Source: Bacillota bacterium (lineage in GTDB: Bacteria; Bacillota; Clostridia; Christensenellales; SZUA-584). From it: a DNA stretch of 5,244 bases. Shown one piece after another: positions 4,945-5,244 of this stretch (within the stretch, counting starts at the first letter, position 1; the number at the start of each line of letters is the position of its first letter). The stretch lies in contig JAEZIZ010000048.1 of the NCBI GenBank assembly GCA_023415915.1, positions 1 through 5,244 on the forward strand, in the 5' to 3' direction. The notes beneath the pieces were generated by a model that was not told the DNA's origin, ran no database searches, and was given only the letters and a program-made list of their open reading frames with translations. The translations under genes and the position numbers were made by a program.

Positions 4945-5202
4945 ATGTCAGAAAGAGGAATCCGTAAAACAAGAACCGGTATAGTCGTTAGCGATAAGAT
5001 GCAGAAGACCATAGTGGTCGAAATAGTCCGCAAGGCGAAACATCCGCTTTATGGCAAGACCGTGAATTATACGAAGAAATATAAGGTTCATGACGAAGAG
5101 AACAAAGCCAAGGTCGGCGACAAGGTGCTTATTACCGAAACCCGTCCTTTGAGTAAAGACAAGAGATGGAGACTTGTAGAGGTTGTTGAGGCCGCCAAGT
5201 AG
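4945..5202 (+). CDS. rpsQ: 30S ribosomal protein uS17 (S17)
   Basis: A complete 85-residue protein (E. coli 84). The SD TAAGGAG (4930-4936) includes the rpmC stop, 8 nt before the ATG. The sequence shows the OB-fold layout: RKTRTGIVVSDKMQKTIVVE (7-26), a basic loop HPLYGKTVNYTKKYKVHDE (33-51), and the family signature GDKVLITETRPLS (58-70), followed by KDKRWRLVEVVE. S17 is a primary 16S rRNA-binding protein that helps fold the 5' domain and central junction of the small subunit. The arrangement rpmC-rpsQ-rplN is standard, marking the junction between the S10 and spc gene clusters. Confidence 0.97.
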   Translation: MSERGIRKTRTGIVVSDKMQKTIVVEIVRKAKHPLYGKTVNYTKKYKVHDEENKAKVGDKVLITETRPLSKDKRWRLVEVVEAAK

Positions 5203-5228
5203 CCAATGAGTATTTAGGGAGGCGTGAC

Positions 5229-5244
5229 ATGATACAAGCGCAAA
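5229..5244 (+). CDS. rplN: 50S ribosomal protein uL14 (L14), first codons only
   Basis: Only five codons (MIQAQ) and one further base are in the window. The call rests on three things: the position directly after rpsQ, a good SD GGGAGG at 5217-5222 six nt before the ATG, and the resemblance to the usual L14 opening MIQxQ. L14 is a conserved 23S rRNA-binding protein at the subunit interface. The 26-nt gap after rpsQ shows no hairpin or promoter, so the S10 and spc clusters appear to be read as one transcript here. Confidence 0.85.

Noticed and set aside
1..5244. A novel or accessory system hidden among the ribosomal genes
   Set aside because: Every coding stretch is assigned to a universal ribosomal protein in canonical order, with no unassigned gene, insertion, repeat array or composition shift visible.

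Overview
The window is a stretch of the bacterial S10-spc ribosomal protein operon, read entirely on the + strand. The order is rpsJ (3' part), rplC, rplD, rplW, rplB, rpsS, rplV, rpsC, rplP, rpmC, rpsQ and the first codons of rplN, so uS10-uL3-uL4-uL23-uL2-uS19-uL22-uS3-uL16-uL29-uS17-uL14. This is the canonical bacterial order, with no insertion, loss or rearrangement. I see no mobile element, CRISPR array, RNA gene, defence gene or other accessory system, and no convincing promoter or terminator. The operon's leader and promoter would lie upstream of the window.

The protein sequences look most like those of Bacillota, probably an uncultured Clostridia-type lineage. Pointers are the uS10 and uL2 wording, strong AAGGAGG-type Shine-Dalgarno (SD) sites before nearly every gene, and an N-terminally extended uL22. 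GC content is roughly half by eye. Isoleucine is coded mainly by ATA even in these highly expressed genes (18 of 24 Ile codons in rpsC), which is an unusual lineage marker. The taxonomic call is an inference from reading, not from a search.

Layout: 1-270 is the rpsJ tail. 281-2726 holds rplC, a 50-nt spacer, rplD, rplW (TAATG overlap with rplD) and rplB. A 47-nt spacer leads to rpsS (2774-3052). The longest non-coding stretch, 95 nt (3053-3147), separates rpsS from rplV. It contains two tandem hairpins, a possible 14-codon mini-ORF, and a segment that could pair with either a hairpin arm or the rplV SD. From rplV onward the genes are packed or overlapping: rpsC and rplP overlap by 23 nt, rplP and rpmC by 11 nt with a TTG start for rpmC, and rpmC's stop codon forms part of the rpsQ SD.

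The products all assemble into the ribosome. uL3, uL4, uL2, uL16, uL22, uL23 and uL29 build the large subunit's peptidyl-transferase surroundings and exit tunnel. uS10, uS19, uS3 and uS17 build the small subunit head, mRNA entry and body. The points most worth a second look are the structured rpsS-rplV spacer, the acidic C-terminal tail of uL16 that runs through the rpmC start signals, and the basic N-terminal extension of uL22. Otherwise this is an ordinary housekeeping region.
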